Assembly: GCA_903875465.1 (NCBI GenBank)
Contig: CAIQWB010000089.1
Coordinates: forward strand, 1-64,000
Direction: 5' to 3'
Length of the DNA stretch: 64,000 nt
Source: an uncultured Verrucomicrobia subdivision 3 bacterium
GTDB taxonomy: Bacteria; Verrucomicrobiota; Verrucomicrobiia; Limisphaerales; UBA11358
The notes beneath the pieces were generated by a model. That model had not been told where the DNA came from. It worked only from the letters and a program-made list of their open reading frames with translations, and made no database searches. Below are positions 45,350 through 54,376 of this stretch, one piece after another (position 1 is the stretch's first letter; every line of letters starts with the position of its first letter). Made by a program: the position numbers and the translations under genes.

Positions 45350-48300
45350 TCAGGCAGGGGAGGTGACATGAAAAATGAAGCGGGCGCAAGTGCCTTTTCC
45401 GGGTGCGCTGATTAAAACCGCCTTGCCGCCCTCCTCCCCCAACCGGGCGCGCATGTTGGCCAGGCCGTTACCCCCGGCCGGGACGGTGTCGGGCGAGAAC
45501 CCGCGGCCATTGTCGGTTACTTCGAGGGTGACCAGTCCTTCATCCACCTTGAGGCGCACCCAGACCTCGGAGCATTGGGAATGTTTGAGGACGTTATTCA
45601 AGGATTCCCGAAAGGCGAGAAAGACGTTGTGCCGGACATCCGCGCGCAACGGCAAGGCCGGCAGCTGGACGGGCAATTCCTGCCAGCAACGAATGCCGGT
45701 ATATTCGAAAAACTCGTCACTGTAGCGGCTGACATATTCCGCAAAACTGGCGAGGTTGTCGTTTTGGGGATTCGTGGCCCAGACGATTTCATCCAACGCC
45801 TGCACTGCCCCCCGGGAAGTGCTCCCGATGCGTTCAAAGCGATGTCGCACCAAATCCAGGCGCTCAGCCTCCTGCAAGCCCAGGTCGCTGAGCTGGGAGA
45901 CTTGGGTCAACATACCACCGACATGGTCGTGCATGTCCTGGGCGATCCGCAGACGTTCCCGCTCAATGGCATGGAGCGTTTGCAAACGAGTCATCCGCTG
46001 CCGGAAGCGCCGGCGTAAAATCCACCATAACAGGCTGGCCAGCAGGCCCGTCAGGCCGAGACCCGTGCCGGCGTGAAACCAGGAGGTTTCCCAAAAATAG
46101 GGTTGGACGGAGACGGCCAAGGTCGTGTCGTGTTCAGACCAAACACCATCCGCATTGCACGCCTGGACATGAAAAATATAATCGCCTGGAAGCAAACGCT
46201 GGTAATACGCCGTGCGGCGAGAAAACGCCTCGGTCCAATCGCCGTCCTGACGGTCCAGCCCGGCGAGCTTATAGCGGAAGCCGATTTTTTCGGGGGTGGA
46301 GAACTCAATGACACTGAAGTGGAGTTCAATGTCGCGATTACCAGGGGCCACGACCAACCGGGGTGGGTGCTTCAGGGAGTCCGCGGCACCGTCGGCCATA
46401 GCCAGGGCTTGGGGACGCCCGTTGACCAACATTTCCTCCCATAAAACCCGCGGCGGCGGGGTGTCATCGGGTCGCTGGTTGGGATTGATGAATACCAATC
46501 CCCGCACAGTGGAAATGCAAATCAGGCCGGATTTGGTTCGCAAGCCCGCGGGACAAAAGCCACCTGAACATTCCTGGGCGAGCATGCCATCATTCAGTCC
46601 AAACGAGCGCGCAGGGATAAAAGCCAGCCGACCGGCGGCGCAGGCCAGCAAATCGTGCTTGCTGACTTTATAGATGCCCGAGTTAGCGCCCAGCCAGAGA
46701 TAACCGTGATCATCCTCGACGATCTGGGACACTGTGCTGGCGGTGAGTCCCTGGCTGGCCGTGAAGCTAACCACGTGGCCAGCGTGCCAGCAACTCAAGC
46801 CGCCACCGGCGGTGCCAATCCATAAATTAGCCTGGTCATCGAGATAAAGGGTGCGGATGGACGTGCTGGCCAGGCCATTCGTGACCGTGACGGCGGATGC
46901 TTCGCCCGCCCGGATGAATTTGACACCGGCCGCCACGGTGCCGACCCATAAGTTGCCCGACGGGTCAACGGCGAGCGAGGTAATGGTGGAGCGGGTGAGC
47001 AGTTGGGGGAACTCCGTGAAGTTTCCACGCTGGTAATGCACCACATTACCGCCGGAAGTGCCAATCCACAGGCCGCCCGTCCGGTCATTTTGCAAGGCCG
47101 TGACGGACACGTTTTTTATCCAAGCCAGGTTGGTATAAACGCCGGCGAGCCGTTGATTTTTCCACTGCAACAAAGCCCCGTTGCCGCCCCACCACAGGCT
47201 GCCGTCCGGCGTGGCCAGCACGGGATCCACCTCGGCATAATAGTAAATCAACAACCCATCGGGTTCCGGACGAAACGGTCGGAAGCCCGCCAGGCCCCCA
47301 CTATATAAGCTGCCCCCCACGGTGCCCACCCACAGGGTGCCATCGGCGGTCTCAGCGACCGAGCGGGTGAAATCGTTGGTCAACCCCTGGGGGGCGGCCA
47401 CCACGAGCACGTTGCGCTTGCTTAAGCGGTTCACCCCCCCGGTACGGGTCCCCACCCAAAGGTTGCCTTCCGGGTCGGGATACAAGGAACGAATGTCCTC
47501 GGCCGAGAGCATGTCGGCGCGGTGCAAGCCAACAAAGTGGTCGTTGGCAAAGCGATATAAGCCATCATCCAGCGAGCCCGCCCAAAGGGTGCCATCCGCC
47601 GATTGGGTGAGGCTCGTGATATAGGCAAAGGGCAGGCCATCCTGCTCATTAAACACCCGCCAGACGTCCTGTTCGCGCCGCAGCACCATGCCATTGCCGA
47701 TGCTCACCCACAGTGCGCCCTGCCGGTCTTCGAACAGGCAGCGACCAACGATTTTCTCATGGCCGGGGGGGCCAAGGCAGGGGTCCAGCTGCCCCGCGTG
47801 AACGGCCATGAGGCCATCCGCGACACTGGCAATCCACATGGTTTGGCCATCCCGGCTCCGGAGCAGGCAATGAATGCGGGTATGCAGGAGGTTGGTAAAT
47901 TCGGTTTGGTCGAACATTTTGCCGTCCTTGCAAAAACGCAAGCCACCCGAGGTGCCCACCCATAGACGCCCGGTTAAATCCTCCTGGAGACTGGTAATGG
48001 TGTCACTACCGGGCTGACTGCTCAATTCCGCCATGACCTGGATGTGGTCCTGCCGGAGGCAGCACAGACCGGCACCGTAGGTGCCGATCCAGAGCACCCC
48101 CTGATGATCCACAAAGAGGGTGGAGACATCGACGGTGGGCAAACCGCTTTCCAAACCAAACGTTTTAAACCGCACCCCATCAAAGCGAACCAGGCCATCG
48201 TGCGTCCCAAGCCACATGTAGCCATCGGGGGATTGCACATTGGCGGTAACGGTATTTTGCGGGAGGCCGGCCTCGGTTCCCCAGGAGCGAATGAGGGGGG

Positions 48301-48403
48301 ATTGGGTCAAACCAGCGGGGCCATTCGGACTGGCTGCCGGCACGGGCAGGGTGAGCAGAATGAATAACGCGGCACCCAGGATTGATCGAAAAATAAAAGC
48401 CAT
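45350..48403 (-). CDS. Beta-propeller sensor histidine kinase (Reg_prop/Y_Y_Y, HisKA_3)
   Basis: 1017 residues. A signal sequence (LGAALFILLTLPVPAASP) leads into a periplasmic sensor of about a dozen Reg_prop repeats (LWVGTSGGL, LWIGTYGAGL and similar), forming two propellers to about residue 650. A Y_Y_Y domain follows (FRYKLAGLDRQDGDW, FHVQACNADGVW). One membrane helix lies near 775, then HisKA_3 with His825 in QDMHDHVGGML, and an HATPase (VTDNGRGFS, GNGLANMRARLGEEGG). Such sensors usually bind oligosaccharides released from glycans. It lacks a fused regulator, unlike Bacteroides hybrid sensors; the LuxR-type regulator is separate. Confidence 0.93.
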   Translation of the reverse strand: MAFIFRSILGAALFILLTLPVPAASPNGPAGLTQSPLIRSWGTEAGLPQNTVTANVQSPDGYMWLGTHDGLVRFDGVRFKTFGLESGLPTVDVSTLFVDHQGVLWIGTYGAGLCCLRQDHIQVMAELSSQPGSDTITSLQEDLTGRLWVGTSGGLRFCKDGKMFDQTEFTNLLHTRIHCLLRSRDGQTMWIASVADGLMAVHAGQLDPCLGPPGHEKIVGRCLFEDRQGALWVSIGNGMVLRREQDVWRVFNEQDGLPFAYITSLTQSADGTLWAGSLDDGLYRFANDHFVGLHRADMLSAEDIRSLYPDPEGNLWVGTRTGGVNRLSKRNVLVVAAPQGLTNDFTRSVAETADGTLWVGTVGGSLYSGGLAGFRPFRPEPDGLLIYYYAEVDPVLATPDGSLWWGGNGALLQWKNQRLAGVYTNLAWIKNVSVTALQNDRTGGLWIGTSGGNVVHYQRGNFTEFPQLLTRSTITSLAVDPSGNLWVGTVAAGVKFIRAGEASAVTVTNGLASTSIRTLYLDDQANLWIGTAGGGLSCWHAGHVVSFTASQGLTASTVSQIVEDDHGYLWLGANSGIYKVSKHDLLACAAGRLAFIPARSFGLNDGMLAQECSGGFCPAGLRTKSGLICISTVRGLVFINPNQRPDDTPPPRVLWEEMLVNGRPQALAMADGAADSLKHPPRLVVAPGNRDIELHFSVIEFSTPEKIGFRYKLAGLDRQDGDWTEAFSRRTAYYQRLLPGDYIFHVQACNADGVWSEHDTTLAVSVQPYFWETSWFHAGTGLGLTGLLASLLWWILRRRFRQRMTRLQTLHAIERERLRIAQDMHDHVGGMLTQVSQLSDLGLQEAERLDLVRHRFERIGSTSRGAVQALDEIVWATNPQNDNLASFAEYVSRYSDEFFEYTGIRCWQELPVQLPALPLRADVRHNVFLAFRESLNNVLKHSQCSEVWVRLKVDEGLVTLEVTDNGRGFSPDTVPAGGNGLANMRARLGEEGGKAVLISAPGKGTCARFIFHVTSPA

Positions 48404-48852
48404 CAGTTTTGCCTAACTGGCCGGGATTTAGCATGCCAGCGTGCGGCCCGGCACACAAGGACAGGCTCATTTTTTGGCCCGGCGGCGGAGCGCCAGCCGG
48501 GTGGATCCCACGTCCGCCAGGCAAGGCAGGCAAGGGCGGACTCCCCTGAATGTGGTATGGTGCCCCGGGCTGCAAATGCGTGAGACTAGGGTGACAATTT
48601 CACGAGGGTGGCAATCACGGTGCCCAACTTCGCAGAAATGCGCCAGGCCTCTGGGGGGGCTGGCGAATGGTAAAGTCAGGAGATTGAAGGGTTGATAGCA
48701 AATGAAAGGGACCGGCAAAAGGACCAGATTCGCGGCACGGACGGGCGGAGTCAGCCGCCCGCAGGGGATTGCCATCCTGGGACATTTGCCCCAACCTACG
48801 CCGCAGTCCCGGCCAACTTTAAAACTTGAATCAAACAACCAGTGGAAAGTCT
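48404..48852. promoter_or_regulatory. Divergent control region between sensor kinase and hexosamine operon
   Basis: About 450 bp without a recognisable gene, flanked by divergent starts (kinase leftward, GH109 gene rightward). Promoters and regulator sites for both must lie here. I could not fix a -35/-10 pair or an operator by eye. GGAAAG at 48844-48849 is the likely ribosome site of the GH109 gene. Confidence 0.45.
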
Positions 48853-50283
48853 ATGAACGATACAAATTTGTCCCGGCGGAACTTCATGAAAATCGCTTCG
48901 CTGGCTGGGCTGGGCGCCTCGCTGGCGGGCGGCCAGAGTGCGCGGGCAGCGGAGTCCACACCGGCGGGTGACCGGCCGGATATTAGCCTCACCCGGCCCC
49001 GGCCGGCCGGGCAGAAACCGGTGCATGAACTCACCACCAAACCCGTGGAGCGCGTGCGGGTGGCGGTGATCGGGCTCAACCGGGGCCTGACCCATGTGGA
49101 GTCGTGCCTGGGAATTGAATTTGTCGATATCGTGGCGGTCTGCGACCTGCGCAATGAACGCGCCGTGCATGCGGCGGATTTGTGTGAGCAAAAACGCGGC
49201 AAGCGACCGGTGGTTTATGGGGGCACGGAAACCATTTGGGAACAAATGGCGGACCGGGAGGATATTGATGCCATATTTATCGCCACGCCCTGGCGCTGGC
49301 ACGTGCCGATGGCCTTGCGAACGATGGAGCGGGGAAAAACGGCCATGGTCGAGGTGGCGGCAGCGGTGACCGTGGCAGATTGCTGGGCATTGGTGGATAC
49401 CAGCGAGCGGACCCAGCAGCATTGCGTGTTGCTCGAGAATTGTTGTTATGGTGAAAATGAGATGTTTGTCCTCAACCTGGCCCGGCAGGGGGTCTTTGGG
49501 GAGTTGACCCACGCCGAGTGCGCCTATTTGCACGACCTGCGCAGCGTGCTATTTTCCCTGGGCACTGAGGGGGACTGGCGGCGTGATTACCACTGGCAAT
49601 TTAACGGCAACCTTTATCCCACCCACGGACTTGGTCCGGTTTCCCAATACCTGGGCGTGGGCCGCGGCGACCAGTTCAAATTTATCGTTTCCACCAGCTC
49701 CCCGGAAACGAGCCTGACCAAGTACCGGAATGAGCATCAGCCCAATGGTGGCCAGCACGCGGCGGAAAAGTATGTTTGCGGGGACATGAACACCTCACTG
49801 CTCAAGACCGAGCTGGGCCGGACGATCATGATTCAACACGATGTGGTGAGTCCCCGGCCCTATAGCCGGATTAATGCTTTGTACGGAACTGGGGCGACCT
49901 TTTTTGACTATCCGGCGCGGCTGGCGGTTGACGATCCGAAGCGCCACGGCTTAAGCTCGCCTGGAGCGCATGAGTGGCTGGAGGACGCCGACCTGGCGAT
50001 TATGCGGGAAAAATTCACCCATCCGCTGTGGAAAAAACTCTCGGAACGCGCGAAGGGCGGTGGCCATGGGGGCATGGATTTTGTGATGGCGTGGCGGCTG
50101 ATGGATTGCTTGCGCCGGGGGATCACGCCCGACAGCGTGGTCTATGATGCGGCGGCGTGGAGTTGCATCATTGAAACCTCCGTCCGATCCGTGGCCACGG
50201 GCAGCATGCCGGTGACCATTCCGGATTTCACGCGCGGACTTTGGAAAACCATGAAGCCTTTGGGCATTGCCGGACCGGCTTGA
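48853..50283 (+). CDS. GH109-type exported Gfo/Idh protein (alpha-N-acetylgalactosaminidase-like)
   Basis: 476 residues. It has a Tat signal (LSRRNFMKIASLAGLGASLAGG), a Rossmann fold with VRVAVIGLNRGLTHVESCLG, and the family motifs NLYPTHGLGPVSQYLGVGRGD and GGGHGGMDFVM. These motifs identify GH109, whose members use tightly bound NAD in a redox-assisted mechanism to remove terminal alpha-GalNAc, for example from mucin or blood-group A glycans. ATG 48853 has a GGAAAG site. It heads a five-gene operon with GH20, a sugar kinase, a UDP-sugar epimerase and a GH36-like enzyme. Confidence 0.88.
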   Translation: MNDTNLSRRNFMKIASLAGLGASLAGGQSARAAESTPAGDRPDISLTRPRPAGQKPVHELTTKPVERVRVAVIGLNRGLTHVESCLGIEFVDIVAVCDLRNERAVHAADLCEQKRGKRPVVYGGTETIWEQMADREDIDAIFIATPWRWHVPMALRTMERGKTAMVEVAAAVTVADCWALVDTSERTQQHCVLLENCCYGENEMFVLNLARQGVFGELTHAECAYLHDLRSVLFSLGTEGDWRRDYHWQFNGNLYPTHGLGPVSQYLGVGRGDQFKFIVSTSSPETSLTKYRNEHQPNGGQHAAEKYVCGDMNTSLLKTELGRTIMIQHDVVSPRPYSRINALYGTGATFFDYPARLAVDDPKRHGLSSPGAHEWLEDADLAIMREKFTHPLWKKLSERAKGGGHGGMDFVMAWRLMDCLRRGITPDSVVYDAAAWSCIIETSVRSVATGSMPVTIPDFTRGLWKTMKPLGIAGPA

Positions 50284-50296
50284 CCTGGATCAACTG

Positions 50297-52285
50297 ATGA
50301 AATTCTGGATGTTTCTGCCCTGGTTGCTGACGGCACCGGTAGTCGCGGCCGATCTCGCCGCCCCCGCCATCATCCCCTTGCCTCAAAAAATGGAATGGCA
50401 GGCCGGGGAGTTTAGACTCCGGTCCGACACGAAAATTTTCGCCAACGGCGGAGGACGGCCAACGGCCGGGCAACTGGCGGAATATTTACGCGGTCCCACC
50501 AAGTATCCACTGCCGGTGTTCAGCGAACGAATGGCCGGCAAGGCCCCGGGCAACTACATTATCCTGACACTCAAAAAAGGCGCTCGGGAACTGGGCCGGG
50601 AAGGTTACGAACTCACCGTCACCACCAACGTCGTCAGCATCCAGGCCGCGGCTCCAGCGGGCTTGTTCTACGGCGTCCAGACACTCCGGCAATTACTGCC
50701 ACCAGAAATTTATGCGACGACGGCTTTGCCCAACCAGGCGTGGATCGTGCCCACGGTACACATCATTGACTGGCCCCGTTTCCCCTGGCGCGGCATGATG
50801 CTGGATGTGAGCCGGCATTTTTTTACCAAAACCGAGGTGGAGCAACTCATTGAGGTGGCGGCAGCCGATAAAATCAATGTGTTTCACTGGCATTTGGTGG
50901 ATGACAATGGCTGGCGGGTGGAAATCAACAAATATCCCAAATTGACGCAGATTGGAGCCTGGCGGCACGGGGTGGAGTTTGGCCTGGCCACGCATTCCAC
51001 GACGGCGTACGGTCCGGACGGAAGGTATGGCGGGTTTTATACACAGGCGGACATTCGCGAAGTAGTGGCTTATGCACAGGCCCGGCACGTAACCATTGTG
51101 CCGGAAATTGAAATGCCCGGGCACTCGGCCGCCGCACTGGCGGCGTATCCAGAATTGAGCTGCACCGGACAGCCGCAGAGCACTGACCTGGGCGCCGGGG
51201 TGCATGCGGGCGTTTATTGTGCGGGGAAGGAAGAGACGTTTGAATTTTTACAAAATGTCCTCACGGAAATTTTCGCACTGTTTCCCTCACCCTATATCCA
51301 CATTGGCGGGGATGAAGTGCCGAAGGGGAACTGGCAGCACTGCGAGCACTGCCAGGCGCGCATGCTGGCGGAGGGTTTGAAGAACGAGGAGGAATTGCAA
51401 AGTTATTTCATCAAGCGAATGGAGACTTTTGTGAATGCCCACCACAAACAGTTGATTGGCTGGAGCGAAATTTTGCAGGGGGGACTGGCGAAAAACGCGA
51501 CCGTCATGGATTGGATTGGCGGGGGCCGGGAAGCGGCCAGCCAGGGGCATGATGTGGTGATGACCCCGACTTCGAATTGCTATTTTGATTATTATCAGGG
51601 ACGAGATCACACGGCGGAGCCGCGGGCCATCGGCGGCTACCTGCCCTTGGAAAAAGTTTATGCCTTCGAACCCATTCCGGCCGGACTGGCACCGGCGATG
51701 ACGGCGCACATTCTGGGTGCGCAAGGCAATGTCTGGACGGAATATATCCCGAACCTGAAACAGGTGGAATACATGCTGTTCCCCCGGTTGACGGCACTGG
51801 CCGAGATCACCTGGTCGGCCAAGAGTTCGCACAACTTTTCCGATTTCACCCGGCGGCTGGAGGTGGATAACCAGCGGCTGGACGCCGGGGGGGTAAACTT
51901 TCGACGCTACGTGCCGGATGGTCGAATCCCGATTGGGGCGTGGGAGCCGGCCGTGATCAAAGACAAACCCAGCCCCTGGGACATTGACCTGCCCACGGCG
52001 GTGGTCAAGGCCGGGCGGGCGCGGGTTAACTTGGAATATACCGACGGGGCCTGTGGCATCGATATAACGGGGGTAGCCCTGCTGGCGGACGGACAGGTGA
52101 TCAGTCAGGACACGCATGCCGGGTTCACTGGTGCCAACCCGCGCGATCCGGTTTACACGCTGGAAGTGCCGGCGCCCAAGCCGGGAGTCCACTATACCCT
52201 GCGCGCCCAAGTGGCGGGCTCGGGGGGAACGGATTCGGCCGGAACGGTTTATTGGGAGGAGTCGCCGGCCTCGCAAAAACCATGA
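50297..52285 (+). CDS. Exported GH20 beta-N-acetylhexosaminidase
   Basis: 662 residues with a signal peptide (MFLPWLLTAPVVAA). The GH20b N-terminal domain precedes a barrel that starts near FPWRGMMLDVSRHFF. The barrel carries FHWHLVDDNGWRVEI, IVPEIEMPGHSAAALAAYPEL and the catalytic pair D339-E340 in HIGGDEVPK. It removes terminal beta-GlcNAc or beta-GalNAc by substrate-assisted catalysis. The last 120 residues are a beta-sandwich. It starts 13 bp after the GH109 gene. Confidence 0.94.
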   Translation: MKFWMFLPWLLTAPVVAADLAAPAIIPLPQKMEWQAGEFRLRSDTKIFANGGGRPTAGQLAEYLRGPTKYPLPVFSERMAGKAPGNYIILTLKKGARELGREGYELTVTTNVVSIQAAAPAGLFYGVQTLRQLLPPEIYATTALPNQAWIVPTVHIIDWPRFPWRGMMLDVSRHFFTKTEVEQLIEVAAADKINVFHWHLVDDNGWRVEINKYPKLTQIGAWRHGVEFGLATHSTTAYGPDGRYGGFYTQADIREVVAYAQARHVTIVPEIEMPGHSAAALAAYPELSCTGQPQSTDLGAGVHAGVYCAGKEETFEFLQNVLTEIFALFPSPYIHIGGDEVPKGNWQHCEHCQARMLAEGLKNEEELQSYFIKRMETFVNAHHKQLIGWSEILQGGLAKNATVMDWIGGGREAASQGHDVVMTPTSNCYFDYYQGRDHTAEPRAIGGYLPLEKVYAFEPIPAGLAPAMTAHILGAQGNVWTEYIPNLKQVEYMLFPRLTALAEITWSAKSSHNFSDFTRRLEVDNQRLDAGGVNFRRYVPDGRIPIGAWEPAVIKDKPSPWDIDLPTAVVKAGRARVNLEYTDGACGIDITGVALLADGQVISQDTHAGFTGANPRDPVYTLEVPAPKPGVHYTLRAQVAGSGGTDSAGTVYWEESPASQKP

Positions 52286-52343
52286 GATGCGAACAATTCA
52301 TTGGGCAGGCCCGCCACCAGGGCTTGACCGTTCAGGCTTTGCT

Positions 52344-53435
52344 ATGATGGAAAAAACCAAACATGACCTGCGTGCGGTAGCGGGCGCCTTTCAAATCGCC
52401 GGTGATTTCGTCGCCGCTGAACCTTACGGCAGCGGGCATATCAATGACACCTATGCGGTGCGGATCAACCAGGGTGGCACGGGCATTCGCTATTTGTTCC
52501 AGCGGATTAACCATAACATTTTCAAACAGCCGGTGGCCTTAATGGAGAACATCCAGCGCGTCACCACGCATCTGGGGACGAAGGTGGCGGGCGCACCAGA
52601 GGCCAGTCGCCGGGTGCTGACGCTGATTCCGACCCGTGCGGGGGGGGCTTACTTTCACGATGCGGCGGGAAATTATTGGCGGGCGTACATTTTCATTGAA
52701 GGTGCCCGCGGGCTGGACGCGGTGGAGACCCCGGCGCAGGCGCTGGCGGCAGCCACGGCGTTTGGGCGTTTTCAACAATTGCTGGCCGATTTGCCAGCAT
52801 CCAGCCTGCAGGAGACAATTCCGGATTTTCACCACACCCCCAAGCGTTTTGCCGCCTTGGAAAAAATGATCGCCGCCGATCCAGTGGACCGGGTCAAGCT
52901 GGCCCGGCCGGAAATTGAATTCGCATTGCGCCACCAAGGCATTTGCAATGGTCTGTTAGCAGCGAATTTACCCATCCGGGTGACGCATAACGACACCAAA
53001 TTCAACAATGTGCTGCTCGACGACGTAACGGGCGAGGGCATTTGCGTGATTGATTTGGATACCGTGATGCCAGGGCTGGCATTGTATGACTTTGGCGACA
53101 TGGTGCGTACGACAACCAGTCCGACGCGGGAAGATGAGTTGGATTTAAACCGCGTACGGATGCAATTTCCGATGTTTGAAGCGCTGGCCCGGGGATACCT
53201 GAGCACGGCGGCGAATTTTTTAACCACGGAGGAAAAGCGCCTGCTGCCGTTTGCCGGCAAACTCATTACGTTTGAAATTGGCCTCCGCTTTCTGACCGAT
53301 TTTCTGGCGGGCGATGTTTATTTCAAGGTGCACCGGCCGGGCCACAATCTGGACCGCTGCCGGACCCAGTTCAAACTGGTGGAGTCCATAGCAGAGCAGG
53401 AAGCGGCCATGAATCAACTGGTGGAAAGCATTTAA
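52344..53435 (+). CDS. Phosphotransferase, N-acetylhexosamine 1-kinase-like (NahK)
   Basis: A 363-residue APH-fold kinase. It has YGSGHINDTYAV near the N-terminus, FQRINHNIF, the Brenner-type catalytic loop VTHNDTKFNNVL with Asp217, and the metal motif CVIDLDTVMPG. NahK phosphorylates free GlcNAc or GalNAc at C1, which suits a gene between a hexosaminidase and a UDP-sugar epimerase. ATG 52344 is chosen; upstream in-frame codons lie in the GH20 gene. Homoserine-kinase or choline-kinase-like roles are less likely here. Confidence 0.85.
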   Translation: MMEKTKHDLRAVAGAFQIAGDFVAAEPYGSGHINDTYAVRINQGGTGIRYLFQRINHNIFKQPVALMENIQRVTTHLGTKVAGAPEASRRVLTLIPTRAGGAYFHDAAGNYWRAYIFIEGARGLDAVETPAQALAAATAFGRFQQLLADLPASSLQETIPDFHHTPKRFAALEKMIAADPVDRVKLARPEIEFALRHQGICNGLLAANLPIRVTHNDTKFNNVLLDDVTGEGICVIDLDTVMPGLALYDFGDMVRTTTSPTREDELDLNRVRMQFPMFEALARGYLSTAANFLTTEEKRLLPFAGKLITFEIGLRFLTDFLAGDVYFKVHRPGHNLDRCRTQFKLVESIAEQEAAMNQLVESI

Positions 53436-53436
53436 G

Positions 53437-54366
53437 ATGAAAGTACTGATTACCGGCGGAGCGGGCTTTATTGGCAGTCACTTGGTGGAATACTTTCAAG
53501 GGCATGCTGAAGTCCGGGTGCTGGACAATTTGCGGTCCGGGTTCAAACGCAACCTGGCACCGTTTCAACATGAACTCATCGAGGCCAGCATTCTCGATCG
53601 CGAGGCCGTCCGGCAGGCGGTGCAAGGCGTGGATTATGTGTTTCACCTGGCGGCCATGATCAGTGTGCCGGAATCCATGGCCCGGCCGATTGAATGCAAT
53701 GAGATCAACACCACGGGCACCCTGGTACTGTTGGAAGAAGCGGCCCGGGCCGGGGTAAAAAAACTAACGTTTAGCACATCGGCCGCCATTTACGGAGATA
53801 ATCCCGCAGTGCCCAAGGTGGAATCGATGGTGCCCGAACCGAAGAGCCCCTACGCCATTACCAAGCTGGACGGGGAGTTTTACTGCAAACTGTTCACGGC
53901 CGAGGGCCGGCTGCCAACGGCCTGCCTGCGCTATTTCAATGTTTTTGGGCCGCGCCAGGACCCGCAGAGCCAGTATGCGGCGGCGGTGCCCATTTTCATC
54001 CACCGCGCGGTACAAAACCTGCCGATTACGATTTATGGGGATGGCGGGCAAACGCGGGATTTTATTTATGTGAAAGACATTGTCGCTGCGAATGTGCATC
54101 TGGCCACTCACCCAACCGCGACCGGGGTGTTCAATGTGGCGTATGGCCAAACCATTACCATCAAGGAGCTGGCCCAAACGATTTGCGGGCTCACCGGCTC
54201 GCACTCGGAAATAAAATATGCGCCGGCGCGGGCGGGCGATGTCAAACACTCGCTGGCGGCGATTGACCGGCTGCGAGCCACGGGTTTCACCCCGGAGGGA
54301 AATTTTGGGGATGGCCTGGCGGCCACCATTCAGTTTTTTAAAAACCAGAGCCAGCCTACAGAGTAA
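53437..54366 (+). CDS. NAD-dependent UDP-hexose/HexNAc 4-epimerase-like
   Basis: A 309-residue extended SDR. It has LITGGAGFIGSHLV, FHLAAMISVPESM, the catalytic Ser in FSTSAAIYGD, and SPYAITK. NVFGPRQDPQSQYAAAVPIF is typical of UDP-glucose/UDP-GlcNAc 4-epimerases. It begins 1 bp after the kinase gene, so a kinase-epimerase route from GalNAc to GlcNAc is likely. A uridylyltransferase would be needed and is not in the window. Confidence 0.88.
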   Translation: MKVLITGGAGFIGSHLVEYFQGHAEVRVLDNLRSGFKRNLAPFQHELIEASILDREAVRQAVQGVDYVFHLAAMISVPESMARPIECNEINTTGTLVLLEEAARAGVKKLTFSTSAAIYGDNPAVPKVESMVPEPKSPYAITKLDGEFYCKLFTAEGRLPTACLRYFNVFGPRQDPQSQYAAAVPIFIHRAVQNLPITIYGDGGQTRDFIYVKDIVAANVHLATHPTATGVFNVAYGQTITIKELAQTICGLTGSHSEIKYAPARAGDVKHSLAAIDRLRATGFTPEGNFGDGLAATIQFFKNQSQPTE

Positions 54367-54376
54367 ACAACCAATC